The position numbers and the translations under genes are program-made. A stretch of DNA of 64,000 nt from Zygnema cylindricum (Eukaryota > Streptophyta > Zygnematophyceae > Zygnematales > Zygnemataceae), in contig JBBHKE010003238.1 of assembly GCA_037447655.1 (NCBI GenBank), positions 156,542 to 220,541 on the forward strand, read 5' to 3'. Below, one piece after another: positions 44,139 to 55,055 of the stretch. The notes beneath the pieces were generated by a model. The model saw only the letters and a program-made list of their open reading frames with translations. It made no database searches and was not told where the DNA came from. How positions within the stretch are numbered: position 1 is the first letter of the stretch; each line of letters starts with the position of its first letter.

Positions 44139-44801
44139 TTAGTCTAGGGGTTTCATCGTCCCTTCTTTTTCCTCCAACCCTACTCTCCCAGGCACTTTCA
44201 AATGTTTAGAGATTTTTGCGGTAGATGTTGCGGGGGCTTGAGCAGTACGGTTTTCTGTATTACCGCTCCCGGAGTTTCTGCTATTATGTCGTGAAGGCAG
44301 TGGTGAGTCGAAGTTTATATTCACGTGGGGAATTTCAGGTCTTGGCATTCTTTCACGTGTACTCTCTTGAATATTTATGTGGGGTACTTCTCTAGTTCTC
44401 TCTCTTCCACTCGGCGTGTTATTTATCTCTTCGGCTTCGAGCTCGGTAGCGGTGGTATTGTAAGTGGCGGAAGGTATGTTGTTAGTCGCATTAGTGTGAC
44501 GCGAGTTGCTCTCCGTATTTGGTAACTCACTCACGTTTTCCCCTCTCTCTTCACTTCCTCCCTCATTTGTTCTTTCTTTTCTTCTCTCCCTCCTTTCTCT
44601 CGGGTATTTCACTCTTAGTTTACTAATCACTCTAGTGGTATATTCTTCCGATAACTTGTCGACGTAGAGATCAAGGTTTGACTTCATTATTTCTTCCGAC
44701 ACGACATAGACAGCGTCTTTGTAGGACAAACAGAGATTCATTCGAGCCTGCACCCTTTTGATAAAATCTCCTTCAATCGGGAGGGTGGTTTTTAACGGCA
44801 T
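44139..44801 (-). CDS. large unrecognised reading frame, upstream part (220 codons)
   Basis: Minus-strand frame from ATG at 44799-44801 to TAA at 44139-44141. The first ~70 residues look folded and helical (DFIKRVQARMNLCLSYKDAV, YVDKLSEEYTTRVISKLRV), then a basic Arg/Lys/Glu stretch. The remaining ~140 residues are Asn/Ser/Thr-rich and look disordered. The frame continues without shift into 42153-44138, giving about 880 codons if the TAA is ignored. No domain recognised. The break could be a real nonsense mutation, a sequencing error, or a site of read-through or stop reassignment. Confidence 0.55.
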   Translation of the reverse strand: MPLKTTLPIEGDFIKRVQARMNLCLSYKDAVYVVSEEIMKSNLDLYVDKLSEEYTTRVISKLRVKYPRERRERRKERTNEGGSEERGENVSELPNTESNSRHTNATNNIPSATYNTTATELEAEEINNTPSGRERTREVPHINIQESTRERMPRPEIPHVNINFDSPLPSRHNSRNSGSGNTENRTAQAPATSTAKISKHLKVPGRVGLEEKEGTMKPLD

Positions 44802-45450
44802 ATCTTCAGAGTTTATAACTATTTTTCCTAAATTTTCTTCTTACTGAAAATCTAAGATTTAACTATTATCTACACTAATTTACTACCTATTTCTTCCTAT
44901 CTCGTGTTTACCATGATTTTCAATCTAAAAGTTCGCTTGTTTCACATGATCGGTTGTGAATTTCACTTGCAAAAAGAATAACAACGAGAGATAGGGAACA
45001 GTAGAAAAAGGGCGGTTAGTAGGCTAAAACGAATAGAACGGGGAGGGGGGAGGGAGTGTGACGGATTTCTACACAGCTTACACCTACGGGCAATCACCTA
45101 CTATATCACTTAGACCTACAAACAGTCAGTTTCCGAAAGGCAATGATATCTATATCATTGCTTTTCACCGAAAATCAATGATACACATTGTTTTTCCGGT
45201 CTATTTGGAGATTCAAACTCCGCATGCACCATCTACATGTTTATACGTGATGGGATGGTACCAAACAATAGACTGAATTCCAACTGAGTTGCAAAAGTCT
45301 GAATTTTGCATGTTGCCTAAGACAATTTTTATTTTTTTTACATAGCACCATAAAATGAAACGGTGCAATGAATAGCATATGATTTGGCGAGCATCTCATA
45401 AGTTTGGAGTAGTTGCTTCGAATACTATCCAAAGCAGAGCTTACTGCTTT
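44802..45450. other. intergenic, upstream of the large ORF
   Basis: AT-rich near 44820-44900, then mixed sequence with a G-run near 45040. No gene or repeat recognised; it would hold the promoter of the minus-strand ORF. Confidence 0.45.
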
Positions 45451-46310
45451 CACTATTTGCCCTAATCTCATTTATGAGATTCGGGCAAAAGTTTGAGATT
45501 AGGGTTGTTTCAAAAATGAGTAATATGTTTCAAACTAAAGGCGAGAACGAGTCTTCCCCACACCAACGGTGAGGCTGACTATTCTCAAGCCAAAAGTAAA
45601 AAGTTTGAAGAAAATTTTGTACTTCGGCATAGCCAAAGGGTCAACACGTTCAAAAGTGGCATTACCTTGGGGTAGGGCTTCACCCCTGTCCAAAGCAAAG
45701 CTACCTCTTCGGAATGGCCTTAGTCTTTGCAAAGGCCTTCAAAATGGTGAAAGGTCGAGGTAAAGGTGTCGGAATCGGTCCAAAGCAAAACTTACCGCTT
45801 TCACTATTTGCCCTCATCTCATTTATGAGATTAGGGCAAAAGTTTGAGATTAGGGTTGTTTCGAAAATGAGTAAACTGTTTCAAACTAAAGGGGGGAACG
45901 AGTCTTCCCCACACCAACGGTGAGGCTGACTATTCTCAAGCCAAAAGTAAAAAGTTTAAAGAAAAGTTTGCACTTCGGCATAGTCGAAGGGTCAACACCC
46001 TCCAAAGTGGCATTACCTTGGGGTAGGGCTTCAACCCTGTCCAAAGCAAAGCTACCTCTTCGGAATGGCCTTAGTCTTTGCAAAGGCCTTCAAAATGGTG
46101 AAAGGTCGAGGTAAAGGTTTCGGAATCGGTCCCAACCAAAACTTACCGCTTTCACTATTTGCCCTAATCTCATTTATGAGATTAGGGCAAAAGTTTGAGA
46201 TTAGGGTTGTTTCGAAAATGAGTAAACTATTTCACACTAAAGGCGAGAACGAGTCTTCCCCACACCAACGGTGAGGCTGACCAATCTCAAGCCAAAAGTA
46301 AAAAGTTTGA
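45451..46310 (+). repeat. tandem repeat, period about 351 bp, ~2.4 copies
   Basis: The block cactatttgccct..ctcatttatgagatt starts at about 45451, 45802 and 46153, with following blocks in the same order (gagtcttccccacaccaacg, ccttggggtagggcttca). Copies are over 90% alike by eye. Confidence 0.9.
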
Positions 46311-46619
46311 AGAAGGAAAGTGATGGCGAGGAGTGAAACTTTATAACGGAGAAGGGGGCCAAGATCCCGAAATGGACATTGGGGCAAACACCTTCAATCC
46401 TTGAAACACAACGCTTGCTCGCGTTTTCCATACTTGGGGGATTTTCCAAGCTTGGGGCAAACGCTTTCCAGCCAAAAAGCATAAGCTTTTTTTGGCTTGG
46501 GGCAAACGCCTCCATCACTTTTTTTTTTCCCTTCTCCCTTCCTCCCACACCTTATGCAAAAGGTCAAATGTACGTCGGACTGCAAATTGACACGTCAAAA
46601 AAAAGATAGATTACTTACC

Positions 46620-47378
46620 CAAATTTCGAGGACTTTCAAACGGCGCGTACACGAATTCCGGTACTTAGCCAAATTTCGAGGACTTTCAAACGGCGCGTAC
46701 ACGGATTCCGATACTTAGCCAAATTTCGAGGTCTTTCAAACGGCGCGTACACGGATTCCGGTACTTAGCCAACTTTCACGATTTTGGCAACGGCGCTTAC
46801 ACGGATTCCGGTACTCAGCCAAATATCGAGGTGTTTGAAACGGGGCGTACACGGATTCGGTACTTAGCCAAATTTCGAGGCCTTGGAAACGGCGCGTACA
46901 CGGATTCCGGTACTTAGCCAAATTTCGAGGTGTTTCAAACGGCTCGTACACGGATTCCGGTACTTAGCCAAATTCTGGGGTCTTTCAAACGGCGCGTACA
47001 CTGATTCCGGTACTTAGCCATATTTCGAGGTCTTTCAAACGGCGCGTACACGGATTCGGGTACTTAGCCAAATTTCGGGATTTTGGCAACAGCGCGTACA
47101 CGGATTCCGGTACTTAGCCAAATTTCGAGGTCTTTCAAACGGCGCGTACACAGATTCCGGTACTTAGCCAAATTTCGAGGACTTTCAAACAGCGCATACA
47201 CGGTTTCCGGTACTTAGCCAAATTTCGGGTTCTTGGCAACGGCGCGTACACGGATTCTAGTACTTAGCCAAATTTCGGGCTGTTTCAACCGGCGCTTACA
47301 CGGGTTCCGGTAGTTAGCCAAATTTCGAGGCCTTGGAAACGGCGCGTACACGGATTCCGGTACTTAGCCAAATTTCGC
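46620..47378 (+). repeat. minisatellite array, unit about 50 bp, ~15 copies
   Basis: Unit consensus: tcaaacggcgcgtacacgga followed by ttccggtacttagccaaatt and tcgaggtct. Most copies vary in the gaggtctttcaaa part. Short minus-strand open frames across it repeat a Tyr-Arg-Asn-Pro-Cys-Thr-Arg-Arg motif only because of the repeat. Confidence 0.92.
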
Positions 47379-47744
47379 AGATTTTTCAATACTGCAAAAT
47401 GCAAAATGCTATATCTCGGCTGATGTTTTGCCGAATGCAGCTTATTTTAGCTTGCTGGGTAGGTAATTTCATCTTCTTTCGAACGAGCTATTACAAGCTC
47501 AAATCCGAAAAACCACGGTAAGAATATGGCATTTTAAAGTTTCCACTGTTTTTGTACAATTTCGTGCTCCCAAAATGCTTGGGGCAAACGCTTTTGCATA
47601 GGTGTAACCGCGGTTTTACTTCTCCGAAATGACCGCCTTGGGGCAAAAGCCCTCCGAGTATCGAGGGACTCCTCCCTCTACTAGGTAAAAAAGTGCAAAT
47701 GTGCGTCGGACCGCAAATTGACACGTCAAAAAAAAGATAGAAAT
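47379..47744 (+). repeat. ~360-bp interspersed segment, copy 1
   Basis: Begins with tttcgcagatttttcaatac and includes aatgcttggggcaaacgctt and cgtcggaccgcaaattgaca. Closely similar to 48057-48435, and in part to 48455-48716 and 49315-49530. It separates two arrays of the 50-bp unit. Confidence 0.85.
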
Positions 47745-48056
47745 TACTTAGCCAAATTTCGAGGTCTTTCAAACGGCGCGTACACGGATTCCGGTAATTA
47801 GCCAAATTTCGGGGTATTTCAAACGGCGCATACACGGGTTTCTGTACTTAGCCAAATTTCGAGGCCTTGGAAACGGCGGGTACACGGAATCCGGTACTTA
47901 GCCAAATTTTGAGGCCTTGGAAACGGCGCGTACACGGCTTCGGGTACTTAGCCAAATTTCGGGGTGTTTCAAACGGCGCGTACACGGATTCCGGTACTTA
48001 GCCAAATTTCGGGGTGTTTCAAACGGCGCGTACACAGATTCCGGTACTTAGCCAAA
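47745..48056 (+). repeat. minisatellite array, same 50-bp unit, ~6 copies
   Basis: Second block of the ttccggtacttagccaaatt unit, following the 360-bp segment. Confidence 0.9.
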
Positions 48057-48435
48057 TTTCGCAGATTTTTCAATATTGCAAAATGCAAAATGCAAAATGC
48101 AAAATGCTATATCTCGGCAGATGTTCGGCCGAATGCAGCTTATTATAGCATGCTGGGTAGTTATTTTTATCCTCTTTCGAACGAGCTATAACAAGCTCAA
48201 ATCCGAAAAACCACGGTAAGAATATGGCATTTTAAAGTTTCCACTGTTTTTGTACAATTTCGTGCTCCCAAAATGCTTGGGGCAAACGCTTTTGCACAGG
48301 TGTAACCGCGGTTTTACTTCTCCGAAATGACCGCCTTGGGACAAAAGCCCTCCCAGTATCGAGGGACTCCTCCCTTTACTAAGTAAAAAAGTGCAAATGT
48401 GCGTCGGACCGCAAATTGACACGTCAAGAAAAAGA
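48057..48435 (+). repeat. ~360-bp interspersed segment, copy 2
   Basis: Near-identical to 47379-47744, with a small expansion of the tgcaaaa motif at its start. The array unit and this segment therefore form a higher-order repeat of roughly 680 bp. Confidence 0.85.
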
Positions 48436-48454
48436 TAGAAAGTACTTAGCCAAA

Positions 48455-48716
48455 ATTTCGCAGATTTTTCAATACTGCAAAATGCAAAATACTATATCTC
48501 GGCCGAAATTTGGCCGAATGAAGCTTGTTATAGCTTGCTGGGTAGGAAATTTTGTCTTTTTTCGAACGAGCTACAACAAGCTCAAATCCGAATAGCCACG
48601 GCAGAAATATGGCATTTTAAAGTTTCCAGTGTTTTTGTACCATTTCGTGCTCCCAAAATGCTTGGGGCAAACGCTTTTGCACAGGTGTAACCGCGGTTTT
48701 ACTCGTCCGAAATGAA
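48455..48716 (+). repeat. interspersed segment, copy 3 (shorter)
   Basis: Starts with aaatttcgcagatttttcaa and follows copies 1 and 2 up to ggttttactcgtccgaaatg, where the 63-bp array begins. Confidence 0.8.
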
Positions 48717-49305
48717 CCCAAATCTGAAGTTTGGTTTTAATAAGCCCCCAATATCGAAATTCTCGGGTTTGGGTATTAATTCCCATTCTGAAGTTTGGGT
48801 TTTATAAGCCCCCAATATCGAGATTCACGTGTTTGGGTATTAACCCAAATCTGAAGTTTGGGTTTTATAAGCCCCAAATATATCCTTGGGCTTGGGTATT
48901 AATTCCCATTTTGAAGTTAGGGTTTTAGAAGCCCTGAATATCGAGATTCACGGGTTTGGGTATTAACCCAAATCTGAAGTTTGGGTATTAACCCAAATCT
49001 GAAGTTTGGGTTTTATAAGCCCCCAATATCGAGATTCACGGGATTGGGTATTAACCCAAATCTGAAGTCTGGGTTTTATAAGCCCCCCTATATATCCTTG
49101 GGCTTGGGTATTAATTCCCATTCTGAAGTTTGGGTTTTTATAAGCCCCCAATATTGAGATTCACGGGTTTGGGTATTAACCCAAATCTGAAGTTTGGGTT
49201 TTATAAGCCCCCAATATATCCTTAGGCTTGGGTATTAAACCCAAATCTGAAGTTTGGGTTTTATAAGCCCCCAATATCGAGAATCACGGGTTTGGGTACG
49301 TGCAC
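48717..49305 (+). repeat. minisatellite array, unit about 63 bp, ~9 copies
   Basis: Unit: cccaaatctgaagtttgggt, then tttataagcccccaatatcg and agattcacgggtttgggtat. Two variants alternate: one with atcgagattcacggg and one with atatccttgggcttgg. Confidence 0.92.
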
Positions 49306-49314
49306 AGATTCCGG

Positions 49315-49530
49315 TACTTAGCCAAAATTTCGCAGATTTTTCAATACAAAATGCAAAATGCTATATTTCGGCCGTAATTTGGCCGTAATTTGGCCGAAAT
49401 CATCTTATTATACCTTGATGGGTAGGTTATTTCGTCCTCTTTCGCACAAGCTATAAATCACTCAAATCCGAAAAGCCACGGCAGAAATATGGCATTTTAA
49501 AGTTTCCCGTGATTTTGTACCATTTCTAGT
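49315..49530 (+). repeat. interspersed segment, copy 4 (diverged)
   Basis: Again starts at cttagccaaaatttcgcaga and keeps the ggcattttaaagtttcc block, but is more diverged and has a duplicated ggccgtaattt motif. Confidence 0.75.
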
Positions 49531-49760
49531 CGCCAACTTTTTTCTATGAGAAACCATGGGATTTATTTTTTTCAAAGGTTGACACAAGCCGTATATGATG
49601 ATTTTCCCGTTATTCTGAGGCATTTCTAAGAACTTTTTATTAAAGAGACCACTCTCGATTCGTCAATCGACGGCCCGTAAAAAAGCCTCAACTTTCCAGT
49701 CAAATATGGCCACAAAAGTGGCTATTTTCTAGTCACTTCTACAGTTTGATAATTCCCAAC

Positions 49761-52700
49761 TCACTTAACATTTCTTAACCAAATTGAAGCTTTGGTAGCA
49801 TGGCAAGCCGCCATATATTTGGCCTCTGTCGAACTCAAGGCCACCGTAGGTTGAAGTCTCGAACTCCAAGAAATTGCACCTCTACATAAAACGAAAGCGT
49901 AACCGGATGTTGACTTTCCCGTGTCGAAGTCTCCACCCCAATCGGAATCGCAATATCTAAAACAATCTAACTCTGAATCCGCCTTATAAACTAAACCATA
50001 ACTTAAGGTTCCAACCAAATATCTAAAAATCCTTTTAACACTCTCCCAATGACACTTCTTAGGTGCTTGACAATACTTACTCACAATACTAAGAGCAGCT
50101 GAAATATCTGGTCTAGTTCCAACACTAAGATACATGAAACAACCAACTGCTTTTCTATAAGGTACATCAATTGTTGGCTCACTTTCTCCTTTACTCAACT
50201 GAACTCTAGGATCCAAAGGTGTACTTAAAGGCTTAGCATTCAACATAGAGAACCTAGCTAAGACTTCCTTACAATATTGTTCCTGACTAAGTTTCAAGGA
50301 ACCAAACTCATCTCGTATCACCTCAATACCAAGAATGTACCTAGCTTCTCCTAAGTCAATAACTTTTTAACAATTTACTAAGAGCGCATTTCAATTCCTG
50401 AATCCTTTCAAGACTATTTGAAATCATAATAAAATCATCAACATACACATTGAAAATAATTTGATCAACTCCTCCTTTCACATAAACACCTAAATCTGAA
50501 AATGTACGAACAAAACCAAAATACAATAGTACCTTGTGAAGACGAGTATACCAAGTCCTAGGTGCTTGCTTAAGTCCATAGAGGGACTTCTTCAACTTCC
50601 ACACATGTCCAAGTTTGCCCGAAACTCCTTCTGGAATCTTCATATAAACTTCTTCTTCCAATTCTCCATTTAGAAAAGCAGTTTCCACATCCATTTGGTA
50701 GATTTATTTTCTCTTAGCAGCAGCAATCGCAATAATCATCCTTAAACTATCAAACTTAACCACAGGTGCATATGTTTCTGTATAATCTAAAACCTTTACC
50801 AACTAATCTTGCCTTATATTTGATAATTTCACTTGATGCACCCGTCTTAGTCTTAAATACCCATTTACATTCAATAGCTTTCTTTCCCTCTGGTAAAACT
50901 ACTTCTTCAAATGTTCCATTATCAATAATAGACTTAAGTTCTTTCTCAAATGTTGGTTTGCACTTTTCATTCTAATCACTTCATGCTACAGCTTGTGAAC
51001 AAGACTTAGGATCCCCATTTAGAGGCTCACTCAGTAATTGCTATAAAAGAAAATCATTTAATCTACAACTAAAATAAAATTAACTAACTTATCCTTAGCA
51101 TTCATATGAAGAGTTAATCTCTCAAGAGCCTTTCCTTTATTTACTCAATTACTTCTCCTGACAACAACTTTTTTTTCAACAACATCATCTCTCTCATCCT
51201 TCTCACTTACTAATGGCAAACTACATTCAATTCTTTGTCTACTAAGGGATCTTTCACTAGTCTTAGAACTTTGACTTCCATTCTCACTTTTCAAGCTATC
51301 AGAATCAAATTGGGAAGATTCAGATTTCTTACCAACTTTAATAGATTTCTTCTTTTTCAATAGAATTTCTTCATCCTCCTCTTCGTCACTCTCGTCATTA
51401 GTTTTGAACTCCTCCAAATTGCTCTCTTCCTCAAAATCCAAACTTTCTTCTTTATCCTTTGTAAACTCCATTGCTTTCGCCAAATCTTCGTGAAACTTCA
51501 CATTCCTCGATTCGACAACTGTTCAAGTAGCGGGATTAAAAATCGTGTATTGATTTGAATTTTGACTATACCTAATAAATATACCCGTCCATGATCTAGG
51601 ACTGAATTTTCCCGCTTGATATTTTTTGTTGATGTAGACAGTGGCTCGGCATCCCCAAATCCTCAAATGTCGAATAGATGGAATCCTGCCACTCCACAAT
51701 TCTTCAGGCGTCTTATCTCTAGAAATCGAAGTCAGTCTTCTATTACAAATGTAATTAGTTGTAAGAACAGCTTCTCCCCAAAACCTCACACTATGTTTAG
51801 TGCTATATAACATAGCTCTAACCATCTCTTGAAGAGTCATATTCTTTTTCTCAGCAACTCCATTAGACTCAAGTGAGTATGCAACCGTAAATTGTTGTTT
51901 AATTTCTCTTTTCTGATGAAAGTTTTTAAAAGCAACAAATTCTCCTCCATATTCTGATCTAACTGCTTTTAACTTTCTATCCGTTTCTCTCTCAACCATT
52001 ACAACAAATTCCCGAAACTTATATAACGCTTCTGACTTATGTTTCAACAAATATACCCAACTCTTTCGACTAAAATCATCCACAATTACAAAAATATACT
52101 TATGTCCTCCTAGACTTAATGGTTTGAAGTCTCCACATAAGTCTACATAAACAAGCTCAAGAGGAGCACTAGCTCTATACTTTACATCTTTTAGAGGATG
52201 AGGTTTTCTCATCTGTTTCCCTTTGCTCACATAAGTCTACATGAACAAGCTCAAGAGGAGCAGTAGCTCTATGATTCACGTCTTTTACCGGATGAGGTTT
52301 TCTAATTTGTTTCCTTTTGCTACAACCATTATTCTTTATATTAGACTCAAAAGTATGACAAAGTCTATGTTGCCATAAACTTAGATCTCCTTTTTCAGAA
52401 CTTACAACATTAACTGAAATTACTGATTTCTGATTTTCTTGTGGTCTAATCCATTTTAACTTACTTTGCATACAATCAGTTACATAACCTTCTCCAAATT
52501 GATTTCCTTCTCTATCTTGGAAAACTATTCTTCCATTTTCAAAAGAGGTTACTCTACCACCATTCCTTTGTATCTGAGGAACACTGACAAGGTTTACAAC
52601 TCCATCAGGAAAATACAAAGTATTGTTCAAATTCACTTTCTTTACAACAACTTTACCATTCATATTCTTAACAGGTAAATCTAATCAAATAGTTCCCACT

Positions 52701-54258
52701 GTATCTATTGGAACAACATGTCCACAAGCAACCGTAATAGTCTAAGGAACTGTAAGCTTTCACAAATCTGTAAACAAACTTAAATCACTACAAACATGAT
52801 GAGTTGCTCCAGAATCAACTATCCAATCTTTATAACTTTGACTCCCACATGTGGAATTTGCAGAATTGAGAGCAACATTTCCATCTTTTTTCATTATCAT
52901 AGAAAAGTTTAGAGACTTATCGCCTTCGTCGTCATGAAAATCTGTATAGTGGGTTTGATGTCCTCCTCCACGTGATTGTCCTAATCTTCCACGACCTCGT
53001 CCTCGATGTTTACCTCAATTTCTTTCTCTTTTCGAATAGTAAGATGACCCACCTCTATTTCGTTGAAAACACTAAGCACTAATATGTCCCTATTTCCGAC
53101 AAATATTGCATTGCTTTTCCCTATCTGGAAAGTTAGTAGCCATGTGTCCCTCCTTATTACAGTTATAACAAGTAACATGACTTACATCACCTTGATCGCT
53201 ATAACCTCTTCCAAATCCTGAATAGTGAAAATTGTTTCTACCCCCTCTTGATCCAAACCTTCCTCTACCTCCACCACCATGTAGAGAATATACCTCAGAT
53301 GTGTCAGTGAGGTTTACATTGCCATTTCCTAATCCTCTACCATCTTTCTCTTTTCTCTTTTCTGCACCTTTTATAAGGTTAATAGCAAAATCAAAAGTGG
53401 GTTTCTCGGTAGATCTTATAACTTCTACTATAACATCAAACTTAGATGGTAATCCATTCAGAAACACAAATATTTTTCCATCTTCAGAAGGAAACTTTCC
53501 TGCGCTATTCAAGTGCTCTATTAAAACATTAAATCTTTTTAGAGCATCTTCAATCGACTCATTACTCTTCATCCTAAACTGAATAAAGTCCTGAAATATA
53601 TAATTAGATTTAGTGGCGAATCCTTTCTCATACAAATTTTGTAGATGGGTCCAACAAGCATGAGCGGTATCATGAGTTAACATATGAACATGAACCGAAC
53701 TACTACAACTCTGAAGTAATGCAGTCATAACTGCCATATCTTTAGTATCCCACTTTTTCCTTCTTTTTCCATCTAATGGTCTTTTCTCTTCTCCTGTAAG
53801 TATTTTCCACAATTTCTTTGGAGTAAAGGTTCCTTGAATATATCTCTTCCATACAATTTCTTTGGAGTAAAGGTTCCTTGAATATATCTCTTCCATACAG
53901 GATAATTATTTCCATTAAATATGATAGTTTTAGACGACACCTTATAATCTTACTCTTCATCTTAACTTGACTCACCATCATCATCATAAAAAGGTACTTT
54001 CATTTTGCCCTTTTTACTCTTCTTAGAACTCTCATCATCTGAATTACCCCCAAAGGTAGGAGTTTTACCGAAAGATTGTCCTTCTCTTTTTGCCTTTTGA
54101 AATTCGTAAAGTTCCTCCATACTCGTTGGATCAAACTGAATTGTGAGACTCTCTTTCGCCATTGATAGCCTCTCCGATTCTCCAACTCCAAAAGTGACTT
54201 GATTGTTTTCTCTCTTTGCGGAGTATTCCTCCACCATCACATATAAATTTTTAGTCAA
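49761..54258 (-). pseudogene. copia gag-pol remnant, copy B
   Basis: Read on the minus strand. Gag N-terminus lies at 53962-54258 and the UBN2-type gag core with a zinc knuckle at 53090-53896 (CYNCNKEGHMATN, the fourth ligand changed from Cys to Asn). The GAG-pre-integrase region is at 52175-52663 and integrase at 51523-52230 (YVDLCGDF, SEYGGEF, VAEKKN). An acidic linker spans 51145-51501. RT is at 50356-50694 with SLYGLKQAP and an intact NVYVDDF box, and RT end/RNase H at 49761-50321 (CDSDWGGD, ALSSTEAKYMA). A 44-bp tandem duplication in gag and a ~97-bp duplication in integrase break the frame, so it is defective despite long intact stretches. Confidence 0.9.
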
Positions 54259-54287
54259 TTCTTAACTCCAATCGAAATAAACACTGC

Positions 54288-54301
54288 TTTGATACCAATT
54301 G
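54288..54301 (-). other. primer-binding site of copia copy B
   Basis: On the minus strand it reads ttggtatcaaagc, one mismatch from the usual plant copia site tggtatcagagc, complementary to initiator tRNA-Met. It directly follows the LTR end (…cctatca). Confidence 0.85.
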
Positions 54302-54645
54302 ATAGGAATAAGAATCAATTGGAATGCGCTCACAAATACTTTTATGTCTCAATGCGGAAGCGAAACTGAAATCAAATCAAACATTATAACACATTAGAGC
54401 TCATAATCCAAGATAGAGGGAAATTGAATACTCAATAAGCTCATATTAACTCAATCTTTAAACTTTACACTTCTTTTAACTCATTCCTCCTTAATTGACT
54501 CTTGATTGATTCCTAAATATGATTTCTAACTCACACGATGGCTTTTAATTTAAGTCGTGGAAACAATCTGAAACACTAACTCTAGAAGTGTCTAAATGTA
54601 CTTAGACGTAAATGTGGTACAAAACAAAATGAAACTACTAGAAAC
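54302..54645 (-). repeat. 5' LTR (or part) of copia copy B
   Basis: AT-rich sequence between the primer-binding site and the family-3 TIR element. The inner boundary (TGATAGG) is clear; the outer boundary is uncertain because no partner LTR exists in the window. Confidence 0.55.
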
Positions 54646-54650
54646 CAAAC

Positions 54651-54950
54651 TGATAGCCTATTCCCACCGGAAAAAAAACCACTTCCGCAACAGACGGACG
54701 TTCGAATAATGTACGGCTTTCCGAGCACCGACTTTGTAGATTTCGGAAGTTCTCGGAAAACCGTACAAACGACCTTCCTCAAAATATTGCGCTATATAGA
54801 AGTAGGGTAAAAGTTGTGTATTTCTGTGAAACTGGCCAACGGTAACCCGAAAAGCTGACGTAGGAAAAAAAGATCCGAACGGCTACTTCATTGTACGCGC
54901 GCGAAAAAGCTGCAGTACTTTTGAACCATCGTCGTCGTCCTTCTAACATT
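54651..54950. mobile_element. TIR element family 3, copy 3 (left half)
   Basis: Begins gatagcctattcccaccgga and matches the left half of 12946-13414 (cgttcgaataatgtacggct, ccgagcaccgactttgt). The right half and right terminus are missing. Confidence 0.75.
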
Positions 54951-54956
54951 CATTAT

Positions 54957-55055
54957 CTCTCTCTATCTCTTTCCTTCTCTCCCCTTCCCTCTCTCTCCCG
55001 CTCTCTCTCTTTCTCTCTCTCCTTCACTCCTCTCTCTCTCTCTTTCTCTCTTATT
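54957..55055 (+). repeat. (CT)n-rich tract
   Basis: About 100 bp of CTCTCT and CCCT repeats. Confidence 0.9.

Larger units (their letters stand above)
39679..49745. other. 10-kb island between two truncated copia elements
   Basis: Distinct block that begins where the left copia repeat breaks off and ends inside the RNase H of the right copia. Within it are a perfect hairpin, ~180-bp and ~151-bp tandem repeats, an intronless plastid-type tRNA-Cys, a large minus-strand reading frame and several tandem arrays. I see no spliceosomal exons. It could be transferred organelle DNA, a viral or plasmid insertion, or an assembly join. Confidence 0.55.
49746..54645 (-). mobile_element. Ty1/copia LTR retrotransposon (copy B), 3' end missing
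   Basis: Minus-strand element, clearly different in sequence from copy A. Part of its 5' LTR lies at about 54302-54645, and the primer-binding site complementary to initiator tRNA-Met follows (54288-54301, ttggtatcaaagc on the minus strand). Gag, integrase, RT and RNase H then follow in order. The sequence ends inside RNase H at about 49746 with no 3' LTR. Confidence 0.88.

Noticed and set aside
45478-46210. Interstitial telomere repeats (gattagggttgttt)
   Set aside because: The ttaggg words occur once or twice per 351-bp unit, not in tandem.
46620-49305. CRISPR array
   Set aside because: The repeats are head-to-tail without unique spacers, in a eukaryotic scaffold, with no cas genes.
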